DNA of 64,000 nucleotides from Nymphaea colorata. Taxonomy: Eukaryota; Streptophyta; Magnoliopsida; Nymphaeales; Nymphaeaceae. Positions 46,764 through 60,590 of this stretch are shown piece by piece. The notes under the pieces are model-generated. The model worked only from the letters and a program-made list of their open reading frames with translations. It was not told the DNA's origin and searched no databases. Both the position numbers and the translations under genes were made by a program. Position 1 is the stretch's first letter. Every line of letters starts with the position of its first letter. The DNA lies in NCBI RefSeq assembly GCF_008831285.2, contig NC_045138.2, positions 20,925,934 to 20,989,933 of the forward strand, given 5' to 3'.

Positions 46764-48537
46764 ACCTGGAAAGGTGACCAGTCCTCCAAGACCTGGTTCC
46801 AAAATTTACGGTCAGTGATTGTTTAGCTTCCCGTCCAGGCCATCCATTACACATCTGAATCATGTTCCGGCGCCCTCTCTGAATGAAGTTGCTGTCTCAG
46901 TTAGATTGCCATCTCCAGTGATTTCCTTCACCTCCATCTTCCAATTTCCATTGTTGGCTAGAATGGCAATCGCCCCTCTTTGATCTGAGTAGTTGGTTAC
47001 ATCTGAGAGACAGTGACCCAACATCCACCTCTCATCCTTGGATGCACCCCTGCCTTTGAGAATTGCCAAAGCAAAACAAAATCGTCCATGACAGTCTCAG
47101 ATCAGACCTGTGACCCTACGGGTCGTTTGGCATCCCTACCAGGTTGTTATTGTCTAGTGGTTTTGTCCCAAAATTTGGGATAGATTCATGAGACACTATT
47201 ATGTTATAAGGTTACATGAACATGTTCTAATTTTGTGGCAGCCTCTATGCTTCTGCCCTTTGATGGGGATCATAATATAGCTCCCCCAGAAAATGCCTGG
47301 CTCTAACCAGTTCTCTACTTTAATGCATTCGCCTTCCTTCCCTCTTCTGCTAACAGCTGAAGCTGGCGATGATTCTAAACAGCACATTCGGTTCACGTTA
47401 TCGGAAGAGTGTTCCAGGCTATTACTTATCTTCCAAATATACCAAATAATGGCGTGCAAGACATTTTTCTTTCATTTGTCAACAGTCCTGCTTTTGAATC
47501 TTCTATTGCCTCACTAATCTAGTCCTTCATGCACATTGTTTGGATTAAACTTGTAATGGCCGGAACGCTTGGTCACTTGTCAAATAAATTTAGTGCGGCA
47601 GAATTTAAAAAAAAAAAGATGTTTAATATCTTCCTGGCCCTTCTTACCATGGTAAAAAAAATGGGTCAAGAATGTTAAAAATAATGAAAAAAAAAAACCT
47701 GTCCTTGCCACATCTTTTTGAAAAAAAATTCAAAATAAAATTTCACATTTTGGGGTATTTTTATAATGTTTTTTTTGTGTGTGTTTGTACGCTTTTGTTA
47801 GCTTTTCAATTATCTTCTTCCTGATTTTAGTTTTTTTTTTCTTTTAAAAAACTGCTGTCTTTTTCTCGAGATTTTCAGTTTTATCAAAAAATACCCAAGA
47901 AAAATCTTCTTGTTTGAAACCCATTAACAATAGTTGTGATTATGCTTGTTACAAATGTAAAAGCCTGACTCTTGCATTGGTGTCGAAAACGTTTTTGGAG
48001 TCCAATCCACCAAGGCGCACATTCAATGAATCTCTGAATCAGAAAAAAAAAAATATTTATTTTTTTTAAATGAAAAATACATAACAGATATTAATCGAAA
48101 AGAAAATTCTTAAATTTTCCTTAAAAAAATTTCTAAAATGTCACGTGGAACTCTTGAATCAATCGGTCATTGAGTCAAATCAGTTTGCCAAATTGGCTGA
48201 TTTAGGGGGAAGCAGAAGTGCATATATCTTGGAGGGTTTCGGTTTCGAGGTCACTTGCATTCGAATTCCAATATATAATGAAGAGTGGGAACTCCGAACA
48301 CGGTTCCTTCCAGGGATAACACCATGAAACCAGAGGCGGAGATATCTAGGAGCTAGTGGCGGAGAGACTGACAACTCCCTCCTACCATTTGAATGAATGC
48401 ATATAATTACCTCCCATTTTGTAGATCATAGCTGAGGAGGTTTTCAGCGACGGCGCACGCCCATTTTAACAGCCACAGTTTTCTAGTATACAGCTACAGT
48501 AATAACCCTGTCTAATGACTTGCTCTCAAGATATGGA
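46764..48537. other. Intergenic stretch, mostly unassigned
   Basis: Apart from the weak LINE trace at 47380-47460 nothing is recognised. Low-complexity T/A-rich DNA dominates 47610-48140. Confidence 0.45.
47380..47460 (-). pseudogene. Possible LINE fragment after the zf-RVT region
   Basis: The minus frame reads HAIIWYIWKISNSLEHSSDN. This recalls the IWxIWKxRN stretch that follows the zinc-binding region in plant LINE polyproteins. It is short and unsupported by flanking motifs, so the call is weak. Confidence 0.25.
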
Positions 48538-48680
48538 ATGTGAGCTATCATGTATGCTTTCTTGTTGATTGCCCGATTAATTTGATTGGCCATATTTTCA
48601 TCCTATGTAAAGATATAGAATATGAGCACTATGTATGCCTTCCTGTTGATTGCCCGATTAATATGATTGGGTAATCTATC
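48538..48680. repeat. Tandem duplication, ~72-bp period
   Basis: aagatat(g/a)gaat.tgagc, atgtatgc(t/c)ttc.tgttgattgcccgattaat and tgattgg occur twice, starting near 48538 and 48610. The second copy has a few substitutions. Confidence 0.8.
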
Positions 48681-49959
48681 GACAAAGAATGTTTACACTT
48701 TTAATAAACAGAATACAAAATGGAAATACAATTACTAAAAGAAGTGACAGTTTGTCTCCTAAATCAATCACATGGATACTTCAAGAATGCTCCCATACCA
48801 TGTCCATGTCCCTTTGCGAACTTGGCAGGGCATACTTTTTGAATCAATCCGAACCACTTACTTTTACTTGATTTAACTTGTTTCTAATTCAATTTTTCAT
48901 TCTATTTTTGTGAGTTATTTGTCATTAAACTGTACCATTTTATTTATGTTATTTATTTAATTGTTATGTTCATTTTCAATTTTTAGTATTATATATATAT
49001 ATATACCCATAGTTTCTAAAATTATTGCACCTATGTCGAACCTATGTTCTTACCCATGTGACTTAGGTTGTCACCCAAGAGAAAAGAGAGAGAGAGAGTT
49101 TTTGTCATCCTTAGACCGTTTATTTCTTTAATATCATATGGCTACGTATACATTAGAATGATGCATTTGTTGGTAGTCGAGTTTATATGAAAATGAGGAT
49201 CACCTTTATATATAATCATTTTTATGAAATACTAAATAATAAGTCTCAGGTCATCAGTGACATAAGAATCTATAACTAATGCCATGTTAATCATTTTTTG
49301 AAATTTAGTCAACTAAACTAATAAAAAATAGTTATTGAAACTCCATCATTTAAAAAAATCACAATAATGCCATGCACATCAAACACACTGACCTTGGAGA
49401 AACTTACAATTATGTTCATAAAACGAATGGCTAAAATGTCATTGAGAAAAAGTCGAAAACATTAAAAATTGTGACTTCTTTTTGTCCTTCCTCCTTTTAT
49501 AATATTTAGATAACTGCACATCATGTGCGTATGCACAAATAATGAAACGTTCACATCTTTTTGTGGCACAATCTAATAGCCACCTAAATGTTAGGCTCAG
49601 GTTATAAAAATTGAAAGATGTCACGGACCGGTAAAATCCAAGTACTTGTCTGAAACTATATCCAATTAGCCACATCCTCTATCACACCAAGTATACATAT
49701 AAGTTACCAAACTCAATTTCAAGTCTGAAATGTGATAAGGATTCACTTGATTATGTATAACGTTCAGAGTTTATCCTTGTCGGATCTAGATTCAGTTCTA
49801 AAAATTCATGTCTAAATTTCAATTTGACTTTGAATCAGGTAAATGAAAGATCCGAGTAAATGGAACCTGACTCGCCGGTTGAAACCGTTAAATGTGAAAG
49901 ATCCATGAAGTTATTAGGTGCGAAGGGCAAAACAACTAAGTGCCACTAATGATCCCCAA
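48681..49959. other. Intergenic stretch, nothing recognised
   Basis: AT-rich with only short random ORFs. Confidence 0.5.
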
Positions 49960-50100
49960 AAGGGTTGACATAATGGTTGGCATGGTGGGTTGGTAGGCAG
50001 TCAATTCCCATTTCGAGTTCCATGATGTCAATCTTGAACCCTAAGGAAATGGGAGGATTAAGTTTTGTTTTGTTTTTTTTGTTTTTTTTTTTTTTTTTGG
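49960..50100 (+). mobile_element. Possible SINE-like unit with T-rich tail
   Basis: Contains an A-box-like tggttggcatggtggg and a degenerate B-box-like tttcgagttcc about 45 bp later, then ends in a T-rich run at 50060-50098. It lacks the perfect B box seen at 23558, so the call is tentative. Confidence 0.3.
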
Positions 50101-50199
50101 TGAGAGGGTGAGGAGGAGGGGGTCATCGGTTTGGCCTTCATTCGGGCTGTGGGTTTCCAGGGGCAGAGGCCATGGCCCTACCTTAAAAAGAAGTTAAAA

Positions 50200-50330
50200 A
50201 TTTACACTTAAATTTAAAATAACAAGCACTTGCTATATATAAAAAATTTGAAAAATGATATTTCGGTTTAGGTCGAAATTTAGAAACTTTAATTCCCTCT
50301 TCATGAAAAATTTCTGGCTCCACCCCTGTG
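50200..50330. repeat. Dispersed repeat ending ggctccacccctg
   Basis: Shares the words aaaatgatatttcgg, gaaactttaatt and tttctggctccacccc with 28680-28770 (same orientation) and 25310-25400 (reverse). Probably the end of an old transposon family; class unknown. Confidence 0.45.
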
Positions 50331-51269
50331 TTCACCCAAAACTGAGTGCCGGTGTATGGGCATATTCGTAAACTCTCTACATAGGTCTAAACAGGCATAG
50401 GCCTGAAGAGCAAGGTCACAAGCGACAAACTATTTCGGCCTAGGTGCAGTTTTCTTGGACCACAAACCAAAAAAGAAAAATTGTTGCTAGTGCCTAAAAA
50501 AGGAAGAAAATTGAGCATTGTCACTTTTTTTTTTCTTCATATGATCGAGATCGACCACTTTGTTGTAAAATGAGGTGAAAATGATGTGTTGGAAGGAAAA
50601 TTTCTTCAATATTTCCACTACTAAATGAAGCAAAACTTCAAAAATGGAGTTAAGACACATGGTTTTCCCACATCCACATTCTTTTAAGAAAGGGCAAAGT
50701 TGAATCACATCTGGGTTGGTGCAATTCAACTCATATTCTCTTCTCTCTTACCTAATGAGGTGAACACTATGGGCCCCAAAGTAAAGTAGGTCTCCTTTTC
50801 CTTCCTAAAGAAACAGATGGAGCCTAAGAATAGAACTAAAAGCTGGACAGGATTTGCAGGTTAATACTTAATTTGCTTCAATTATTCTGATACCATGAGT
50901 TGCTGGTCTTGGAAAATCAGCTCCTCCACTGCAGATGTAAAAATGAAGCCCAACAATCAATCTTGGGTTCACAAAGCATGCTTTTGGATCTTTTACGATT
51001 CAAAGGTAGAGCGTACTAAGACATGACAGTGATAACTCCAAGATTCAAACACGTGTCTTTAGAGGAACCGGACCACCTTACCGCCCAGTACGCTATCATC
51101 CCTCAGGGTAAAATCTTTTGCATAGATACCCATACAATTTGGCAATGAAATTATGCATAAATAAAATAGTTGGGTTCATTGAAAACTTACATAAATACCC
51201 ATAAACTTTACGAATCAAGCTATGCATAAAGGCAACGGTGACTTAGGGGGCATATGTATGACACCCAAT
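50331..51269. other. Intergenic stretch with a possible minus-strand SINE trace
   Basis: At about 51030-51115 the minus strand reads gtactgggcggtaaggtggtccgg, then cacgtgtttgaatcttgg, a faint A-box and B-box pair. This is not strong enough for a call. Nothing else recognised. Confidence 0.35.
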
Positions 51270-51490
51270 AACAAGTTTTGTAATTTTGTCTAAAAAAATC
51301 AGGTTTTTGGAGTGCTTGCGTGCCATCAAAACTCAAAAAATCAATTTTGTCAAAACCATAATAAAGGGGAGTTTTGGGGTTTTACCCAAACAAATAAACC
51401 AGGCTTTCAAAATTAGATTTTTATAAATCCAAATTTTCACAAAAGTGGGTAAGATGAGGATGTCGCTCAAACGGCTCCTTAATTTTCTAT
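51270..51490. repeat. Dispersed repeat, copy B
   Basis: Diverged copy of the sequence at 22549-22790, sharing caggtttttggagtg.ttg and the gtc-tc-aac end. Same orientation in both places. Confidence 0.5.
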
Positions 51491-52996
51491 GATTATGCGT
51501 CCAACTTCTGAATCACATTTTTCTCTATAAGAACAACTTCTTTTTCATTTTCTAAATGAACGATTAATCAAGCCCACAACTCTAATGTCTCACTCCGGCA
51601 ATTCAAAAGTTGATTCTCATGAAATGTTTTATGTAATTGCGAGTCCAGCTGCAACATTTTTTTAAATGTGTACTTAGGGAAAACCTGATTGTGGTATAAA
51701 ACCCAGAAACCATACTTTTAAACTTCCAAGCTTATTATTTTTTTTTTCGTTTAGGTGGACATATGATACATCATTCAACTCAAGTGTCGTCGTGTTTGTA
51801 AGACTGTTTGAAGGAACAGCAGTTTGAGCTTAAAGACAATCTTGAAGAAGATTAAAGATTTGGGTATTCTTCTTTTGGCCGGCATAATCGAGCAATGCCT
51901 TGACTATGGCGTCGCGTTGGCATAATGTTGTCGGGGTTTGCCTTCCATGATGTACAGAAAGAAACTATGGAAATAAATTTCTCGAGACATAAAATCCTTG
52001 ATTCCCCATCTCGACGAGTTCAACCGTTACCAAAGCTTCCCTGTTTACACCAATGTTCCGAAGGGGAAGCGGTGAGCACAAATTCCCCATAATATTAAGC
52101 AAACCAGTGTGTTTCTACAAACCAGAAAGAAGAAACAGAAATTAGACTTTCTGTTCCTGACTTCCAAATCCTGGATCATATGTCAATGCGATTCTCGGAA
52201 AAAAAAGGAGCTTGTATGTACACTTACAAGCTTCTCGTTTATCCAGAAATTTTCCTAGAAAAAAATATCAGCAGATTATACAACAAATGCACGAAACATA
52301 ATAAAAAGATGGATAACATTTTAAAAAAAAGGAATAATTAAAGATAAAAAGATTCTGAAAATATCATGCTCGCCTTAGCACGATATTCGCAAATGGGTGG
52401 TGGAGAAACGAACGCCAAATCAATGCACCATATCTTCTGCACCAGTGCAAACCAATCTCCGGGTTTTTTATGCAACAACATTGATTTTAGAAAATCAGCC
52501 ATTTTTTTCTTGTTTTGTAGGTTTAAGATCAACCTGTTGAGTTATGAGATTTTAACAGGATCAGCACAAAATCTCTAAAAACGCCGGATTGGAGAAAAGT
52601 ATATATGGTATTTTTCGCCTCATTAACTATGAAGTGTAATAGATTTTTTTCATGAAGAAAACATGCCGGAATTTCCTCGACATACCGGTGAGACAGACGG
52701 AAGATTTAAAATATCATGAGACTTTTTTTTTTTCCTCGACGAGAATCTTCACACAGTGAGATTCATGACCGGGAAAGAAGAGATACAGACGAACCAAGCA
52801 GAGTCTGTGGGACTAATTTCTCTCTGTTCACTATGAAAGAAAAAGAGAAATACACCAAACTCAATCAGGGAACTGATTACATTTTGCTACTACTGATTTC
52901 CAAATGCACAAGGACGACGTAACTCGAAAGAAACAAGAAGGAAAAAGGGGAAAATCGGCGACCAATTACGAACCGTAGCAATCGAAAGAGTACATT
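51491..52996. other. Intergenic stretch and 3' flank of the small membrane protein gene
   Basis: No gene recognised. The last 200-300 bases would be the 3' UTR of the minus-strand gene at 52997-53464. Confidence 0.45.
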
Positions 52997-53464
52997 CTAC
53001 GTGGAATCGCCATTACCAACTTGCACATATTGCTTCTGAGGATGATCACCTGCATCCCCAACATCGCTCCCCTCTTCGTCATCTCCGAATTCAAAGAGGA
53101 ATCCCAACTCGCCGACCAAACAGAGTTGATCCTCCAAATACTTCTGCAACAACCGGCCCTCTGCAACCGGAGCCGGCTTCGCCAGCGCCACCTTCGCTTC
53201 CCCTTCCGCCTCCTGCCGCCTGCGGAAACTCAGCCTGGGCCGGAAGCAGAAGTAGAAGAGGCAGAAGAAGCAGAGAATAGGGAAGAAGAGGAAAAAGAGG
53301 AGGGGGACGATCAGAGGGGAGCAGACCACCGTCACCACCACGATCAGACGCTGCCGGCCGCCGCGCCACCGTCTTCCTTGCATCCCTCTCTCGTCTTCTT
53401 CGCCACCTCCTCTCTCTACTCCCCTGCTCCCCACATCAGACTGAAGGCACGTTTCAACCACCAC
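52997..53464 (-). CDS. Small single-pass membrane protein, function unknown
   Basis: A 155-codon minus frame without introns. The first third is polar and Gly/Glu/Arg-rich. Then come RQRLIVVVTVVCSPLIVPLL and FFLFFPILCFFCLFYFCFRP, a long hydrophobic stretch (about residues 39-75), then an Arg/Glu/Ala segment. The acidic tail contains LLQKYLEDQLCLVGELGFLF. Start choice: the first Met (53464) or the Met at residue 28 (53383), which precedes the basic stretch; both lie downstream of a TATAAATC box at 53549-53555. G+C is well above the flanks. I recall plant uncharacterised proteins of this shape but cannot name a family. The antisense 201-codon frame is a low-complexity shadow. Confidence 0.6.
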   Translation of the reverse strand: MVVETCLQSDVGSRGVERGGGEEDERGMQGRRWRGGRQRLIVVVTVVCSPLIVPLLFFLFFPILCFFCLFYFCFRPRLSFRRRQEAEGEAKVALAKPAPVAEGRLLQKYLEDQLCLVGELGFLFEFGDDEEGSDVGDAGDHPQKQYVQVGNGDST

Positions 53465-53548
53465 CTCCGCCTTTTGCTTTCTGCCTTCTCTTTTTCTTCC
53501 TTTCCTCCTTCCGATTGCCGTTGCTGCACGTTAGGAATGAGGGGTTTG

Positions 53549-53555
53549 ATTTATA
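53549..53555 (-). promoter_or_regulatory. TATA box of the small membrane protein gene
   Basis: The minus strand reads GTATAAATCA, ending about 85 bp before the first ATG at 53464. It is well placed for transcription starting near 53520. This supports the minus strand as the coding strand. Confidence 0.55.
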
Positions 53556-56500
53556 CACGGATAAGATCGCCACGTCTTCGTCACTCGATCCCACAACAAG
53601 AAAGTCGATACTTTTTCTGTCCATGAATGAAAAAAAACAGACACAGTGAGAAGTTGTCTGAAATCGCCCCAAAATTAACTGTGATAATTTTTCATTGGCA
53701 AAGAAACAAAATCATAACTTACACGGAACAAGAACCAAATTGTGCATGTAACAAGTAAATCAGTCATAAATAGACAAAAATATACAAATTAACTTAAAAA
53801 TAAGAAAACTTTTAAAAAAAATTGAATATTGGTAAAAAAATGACTGGTGTAGGACGAATCCGGTCTGTTCATAAAGTAAACAATTCCCCATCGTTTCCAT
53901 TCGAGTCGACGGATTCCGGCCAATTTGCAGTAGTAGTAGGCCTGAAAAGTTATTATATTTTTTCTTCTTCCGCTCTTGTCATACTTTAAAACTCTCACAC
54001 ATGCCACGAGGGTTGTCAATATATCCAACTTATTTGGACTTAATCAAACCTTGTTTTAAGTAACGAATTTGTTTTGATTAAGTAAGCAAGGGCTCAAGAT
54101 CGCAATCCAAAGCAAATATTATTGGAATTTGTCTACCTTGGATCTTCACTTAGCAAAAAATTGCAGCGACTCGGATTAGAACTCGAAATCTGTTTACACT
54201 CCAAGCTGCGGCGAAATCTAACGTATACTAAACGCAAAATCAAAGTTGGATTATATTGTGCTTAAAAAAACTATTATTTAATTGGCATTTTTACCAAAAT
54301 TGAAAACATATAAAATTATGTGAAAAGCATCCTTGTACTTGTCACTGTCACGTGGGCAGCATGTCCGAGTCATGTCGCTTATAAGTCAGGTCACTGTGAC
54401 AAAAAATTTTCTAAAATTATATTGTAAAAAGTAAACTTAATTTGTATTGTATAAGAACTATTATTTGAGAGAGAGCGTGCGTGTGCATGGTTTCACGAAT
54501 TCCGGCGGCGTCTCGCCGGTGCCAAACTTAACCGGAGAAGAAACGTAAAACTCAACGCAGCTTCAGGTAGATATAAGGTTTCCTCTTGTTTTTTCAAAAC
54601 ATTAAAATTTTTACAATTTTTTTAAAAAGTTATTTTATTAATATGTGAGCCGATGCGAGACGGTAAAGCAAAAAAAAAAAAAAAACTTTACATATTTAAG
54701 GAAAAATAAAATACCAACTTATCATAATTTTGGTCAGATTCAATTGTAAATTCAAAAATGAATTTTAGAACAAATTCTAATATAAATAAACAAAAATCGG
54801 ATTAAGATGTTTGTTAAATCAAACGCGATAAAAAGTATTTTAATTTAAATTTGATCCAGTAACATTCCTACTTGCATCTGCTCATTAATCTATATTAAGT
54901 AAGGACAAAAGCCTGCCAGGTGAGTCTGAGTATTCACTTTTACCGTACTCTTTAGCTGTAAGACCATCTTTCTATCAGGTGGCGGTGAGTATTGGATTCT
55001 CGTTGACCTCATAACTCACTGTCAGTATTATTGAAATCTCCACCATTAAACTGGTCATGATTTTAAAAGTAAACTTTTAATTTAAGTTTTTAAAAATAAA
55101 TACTTATAAGAGGCAGTAAAGTGGTTTGAGATTAAAATTTTGTCATTATTAGTTGCATTATTTTTTTGAGCTGCAAATAATGACAAGTGTGACACTTCAA
55201 TTACCTAAAACAAGGAAGAATCTTGGAGGAAGGCATAATAATATGGTCTTTATTTTATAATCTTTTAAAGGAAACATTACTTACTGTTATTTTATTAACA
55301 AAAGTTGATACGAGCTCGACTGACTACTTTTGCTAAATCAAACACCATGATATTGGATATATTTAAAGTTCCCATGCCCCTCATCACTTTGTGTTATTAA
55401 AATTATTTAAGTAACTGATATACAGGAGTGACAGTGTTCCACTCATTTTTTTTCTTTTTTCTTTTTGGGGTTTTCCTTTTACAAAGGAAATCTCTTGGTT
55501 CTCCAACAATTATGTAATTGCATTTTTATTGTAGAGAGAAAAACAGAAAGGAATCGACAGACCTGACTCTTTCAGAGTAAAGTTCAGTCTCCGGCAACCA
55601 ATCATATTAATTTGTATATGTTCTCCTTCAATGTTGGCGATGGTATGACAATGACCTCCTCTTTCCCTTGAGAAACAAACGCGTAGCGAAGTTACGGACG
55701 GAAGAAAACTACTAAGGTCAAAGAAAGTTAGGTGCTCCTCTTATTCAAAACACTGTTTAAATTCAATGCCGGAATTGTTAGCATTCCAGATGTCGATGGC
55801 TTAAAGCCCGTGGAGAAGGTCGGTGGCGAGGCGTGTTGGAGGTAGACGATTTGACAAGAAGGTAAGACTTCCTTCGTCAAATAACGGCCGTTCGCAGGTC
55901 AGATGGTCCACCATGAACGGAAAATGTGTCCGAGCTCTCTCATTTCTCCGGCTCCGGCAGAGCCCGACCCGCTGCCGACAGCCGTGGAGAGGTGGAATAA
56001 AAAATAAAAAGACATCAATTGAACGTGGTTAGATGGGTCATATCGGATGGTTAATAATTAAAATACCCTTAAACAATCAAAGACAAAAATGAAAATAAAA
56101 AACTAATAAGATTATAAAATGCATTTCTTTTTTAACAAATGATCAAAATGTCTTTTCCTCGAGGGCCCTAATGTCACCATTTGAAAAACTTTTGGACCAA
56201 AAAATTCTCTTACATGTTACAACACACTGTGTCTGATGTATTGTACCGGTAATCACCAAGTAGCAAGAATTAAAGGTTGTTGGAAACTTATCGATGGGTG
56301 TTGATCAATATAATATTTTTATTTAAAAAAAATTTAAAAGTAATTTAAGTTTACTTTTTGGCAAAGTTCATGACTACCATTGTTTTGGATTTGAATATAT
56401 TGCCCGATGCGGAAGAACACGAAATTCTACGGTACTATTCCACGCACCTCTGGCATCAAACTCTCGGCTTTCTTTAACGTGAATGTCTAACTTGGGGTAG

Positions 56501-59500
56501 AAACTGTTGATGTCCCTTTTTCTGATTCGGCGGGCGAGGGAGGTTTGTTGAAATGTATTTTTGGGTGATTAGGAAGAGTATTTCATCTTACCGTCTAATG
56601 AGATAATACACTTCAGTTGGTGCATTGGCGACATTTTCTTTTGCAGTATATAAAGTTGATGTATCTGACATTCAAATCGGAGATTGACAGCCTATCAACC
56701 CCCGGCTCTGATTTGGATTGCAGTTTTCTTAGGTTAAAAATGAAAACGAAAATTACCTCCGAGCATGAGATGTTTGATAAGAATAAAATGTCACCAATTT
56801 AACCGGACAACATCATGTTTGAAACTCAAAGTTGGTGTGCTTTTAACGGATCCTCCAGCCTAGCATCACCCAGATGAGTTATTTCGTCTTAATTGAGCTG
56901 TGGTAGGTTTGGAAGTTAGCTGGACTAAAAAGATATCACATGTCAGCACACAAAATTAGTACAGATTGGGATGTATTAGATGTAAGGCTCCAGGTGCCAA
57001 CTTCTACTTTATTAGAATCGGAATGTTATCTTGTTGGGTTGTTCAAATTTAAATACTTTTAGTTAGGGAAAGTACTTATTTCCAAGTAAGCGAGAGCATT
57101 ATGATACACCGCCGGGAAAAGAGCAGAAGTTTTCCCTCTCCATGCCTCTTGGTTAGTGCTCGGAGTAGAGTCGGTGCATCTTCAGCTCTGTTCTATGCTC
57201 TACATCGGAAAAACTCAAATGATATAATGGAAAAAATATGATTCATATTACCATGCGACATTAATCAAAGGATAAACTGATCTCAATCGAGAACTTCAAT
57301 CCTTGTGATCTTTAGAGCTACTTTGATGCAGAGGAACAGGAAAGAAAAGTCTTGTTTTCCATTCATTTTGATGCTTGCCAAAAGGGCATTCCTTTTTAAA
57401 TATTTTGAGGGTCTCAAGATAGAAAGCATCCATTCTAACAACACATGTTTGTGACAAACAATGGGGTCATATGAATGTAAGAAAATCGAATAGTGACTCT
57501 AGTTTTGTAGAGTTATCTAACCATTTAATTAGGTTCATCTGATCTAACATGGTAGATAGTTAAGAGAAAGAAAAATGTGATGGGTATTTTTGTTATCTAA
57601 TATTATTTTATACATTTTTTTTTATTTTTTTTTCTCTCAACCATCTATCTAAAATAACTGTTTCAATTTACTTGCATGGAATCATGACAAATCCGGACCC
57701 CCAACTTCAAGGGATCATATATAGGAATGGGTATGAGATCCGTCTAGCTTTTTTTCACCGAATATGTGCTCTCACTACTTGGGTAGTGTACACTTTATAG
57801 AATTATTATTAAAAAATGCACAAAGGGACTCTAAATTTTTGATGGTATAAGAAAGACATGCTTAAATTTGCAAGAACAAGTTATATATGTTAGGCCCTGA
57901 ACATAAGACTGCATGTTAAAGGGTGGAAAGGACAAAATAGCTTTCATGGTAAATAAGAAGACACCTCCCTCATAAGGGTACAAATGGAATTAAAAAAAAA
58001 AAGAACTTTACATTCTTGCAAGTAAGAAGATGAGAACGTTCCTTTATTGAAACAGTAGAACGCAGCTTCTCTGTTGGCCACCTCACACAGAAATCGGCCT
58101 ATTAAATTGCACTTTCCTTTTAAGAAATATTATTTTGCTGCCTCTTTTGTCATCTTTACTGCGACCTCAAGGGTGCAGGAACCTGATGCTTGTCTCGCAC
58201 GGAATGTACAACTTTTACGACCACAAATAACGAGTGCTACGATTTTTGATAGCATAACAAAAATGCACTTAAATTCGAAATACTTTTTATTTGAAAGAGA
58301 AAGATTAATTTTTTCTATGTCACCATATGAATATGAAAGAAGGCGTACCTCTCAGCTCTGTTCTTAGTAGGGTGGTAGGATGAAATACACTTTTGGTTAA
58401 ATTCGCTCTTTCTATAAGAGGAAAGAGAAGAAGATTTTCCTAGAATTCAATTTTCATGTCGAAAAGAATCTCATGATCAGGCCCTTAAAGTTAGATTAAT
58501 GTGAAAATGACACATACAATCAGAAAACCTTAGCTTTTATTAATGTTGATTGTTGAGCCTTACTCATTTTCCTTGTTAGGTTGTTTGTTTTACCGATCCA
58601 TTAGAAAAATCTCCAAACGAGGGGGTTTTTCGCAATAGCCGGGGTAGAGGTTGGTAGGCGGTCAGTTTTCGTTAAATGGAGCAGTGATATGCAACAAGAA
58701 CAAATTATTATTGTCCTTGTGCAATCGCATATTTGTACCACAAAAAAAAAAAAAAAACGAGGTCTCATAAGTATAACCCAATTTGCTATATACAATTGAA
58801 ATGTTCACCAGTATTAGCTTAACTAACAAAGGTTAGTCTTTAACTGTTCATCAAAAGATGTTAAAGATCGGCCTTTCTCTCCCAAGACAATTGATGAAAG
58901 ACACTTCACGACAAAGACAAGTTTCTCAGGCAAAGAGATGAGAGGTTGGGTGAAGGCTTCGGTTTTTTTTGGCCGATGATGGGTCCGACCCCACTCACCG
59001 GAGGGGTGAGTACATCACCAAAAAAGATAATTATGACTCATGAAAAAAGGATACTTAATCGATGAAGAGGGTGAGGTAAATATTCAATACTTACTTAAAT
59101 TTGGTTTTTTCCTTTTCTTTTATGAACAAGCTGCTGTGAGGTAACACATCTCTAAGTATTGAATATTTTACTTTCTTCGGGTCTTAACGATACGGAGGGA
59201 TGTGACCTATTCAGACGCAGGTGCCCACGGAATTGCCTAGAGTGCGTACCCTATATTCAACTCATTGTGCTCTGATTTAATTAAGCATACTGCTCTTGAA
59301 GAAGTTCTATTCAATTGGTTCATGATATTAGCACTTTTCTTTCCAAACTAAAGTGACAATAACAATTCCTACCTAATTTCTTGCTCAGTAAAGAGCCCGA
59401 AATAATACATAAGAGCACCAACAGCGTTCTGCTTTGTGATTCCTGACCTTTCTAAGCATCGCATCATGTGATTTTCTATGACAAGCTTGCGAAAATCACA

Positions 59501-60590
59501 TGCTGCACATATAAAACTAATGCGCTACATGATTCTTAAAGTAATCTGCAGTAAAAGTTCCGATTTTTATACTTGTATTGTTGATTATAGGTGTGACCCA
59601 CTTGACATTGTTAATTATAAAATAAAGAAATGCAACTTACGTTTATCACCATAGCAAGTTTGGCGAATACTTTTTTATTACTGTGCAGGTTTGTTCTTGG
59701 CCATCCAAGAAAAGGCATTTTGGTTCCAGAATTGAAAATAATATGCTTGTTAAAACAAGAGTTAAAATCTTAGAATTGATGAATTAATAAAACCTTCATG
59801 TCATGTCCCCTAAAGAAAGACAAAATATTCTAAAATTATATAATCATACTTTCACGTTAAGGGTAGATTCACAATTTCAGAATTTTGATTCAAGGATGAG
59901 CTTATAATTCTGAAATCAAAATTCTTTGTTTGGTAATAATTCCCATTTCATAAAAATTGAGAATTTTAATTTGATAATTCCACAATGCCGACCACAATTT
60001 TACTTTGCTAGGTCTGATTCCGAAACCATTTGGCATAACTAATATTGTTGCACATTTATGCTCAAATAAACAACTGAAAATGTATCATTATATAGTTCTC
60101 TCGTAATAACACACCAAGGAACTACCAAATAAATACAACAGGAAATCATATTCAATTGCAAGCAATTACAATCTCCACTTGCAGTTTATTTTACAAAGTA
60201 GAAAGAACTAGGGACGAACTAGCTTCATACATCACCTTGCTGCCTTTGCATGTCTGGATCTACGAAATCAGCCTTAATTTGAACTCCGGTGTAATTATTT
60301 TCCCAACTCCCATGCCTGTGAGATATATGCATACATGGTGAGAGAGATGGGATATGTATGTGAGCATGATCACTAGCAGCTAGTAGCTATAGAGTAAATG
60401 AGGTTATCTCCAAGTCAATTTTGACATTTTTCCGGCTTTGAAGGTGGCGGCATTTGGATTGTGGTTTTCTGGTGGCATCTCTTTTACGGTGCCGTTCTCC
60501 CACCGAGCTTCCGTTACACAGTTAATTTTTGGATCGAGGTACATATTTTTCTGCAATGTGGCAGTTTCTCATGCTTCTTGGAGGAGTGTT
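53556..60590. other. Intergenic stretch, nothing recognised
   Basis: About 7 kb of AT-rich DNA. Slightly GC-richer patches at 54480-54540 and 55800-55990 have short open frames that resemble nothing known. 58970-59030 has a small hairpin (actcacc-ggag-gggtgagt). No gene, RNA or array is supported. Confidence 0.45.

Noticed and set aside
53021-53626. 201-codon plus-strand ORF
   Set aside because: It is antisense to the membrane-protein frame. Its middle is low-complexity Glu and its end Ser/Pro/Phe. The TATA box and membrane profile favour the minus strand.
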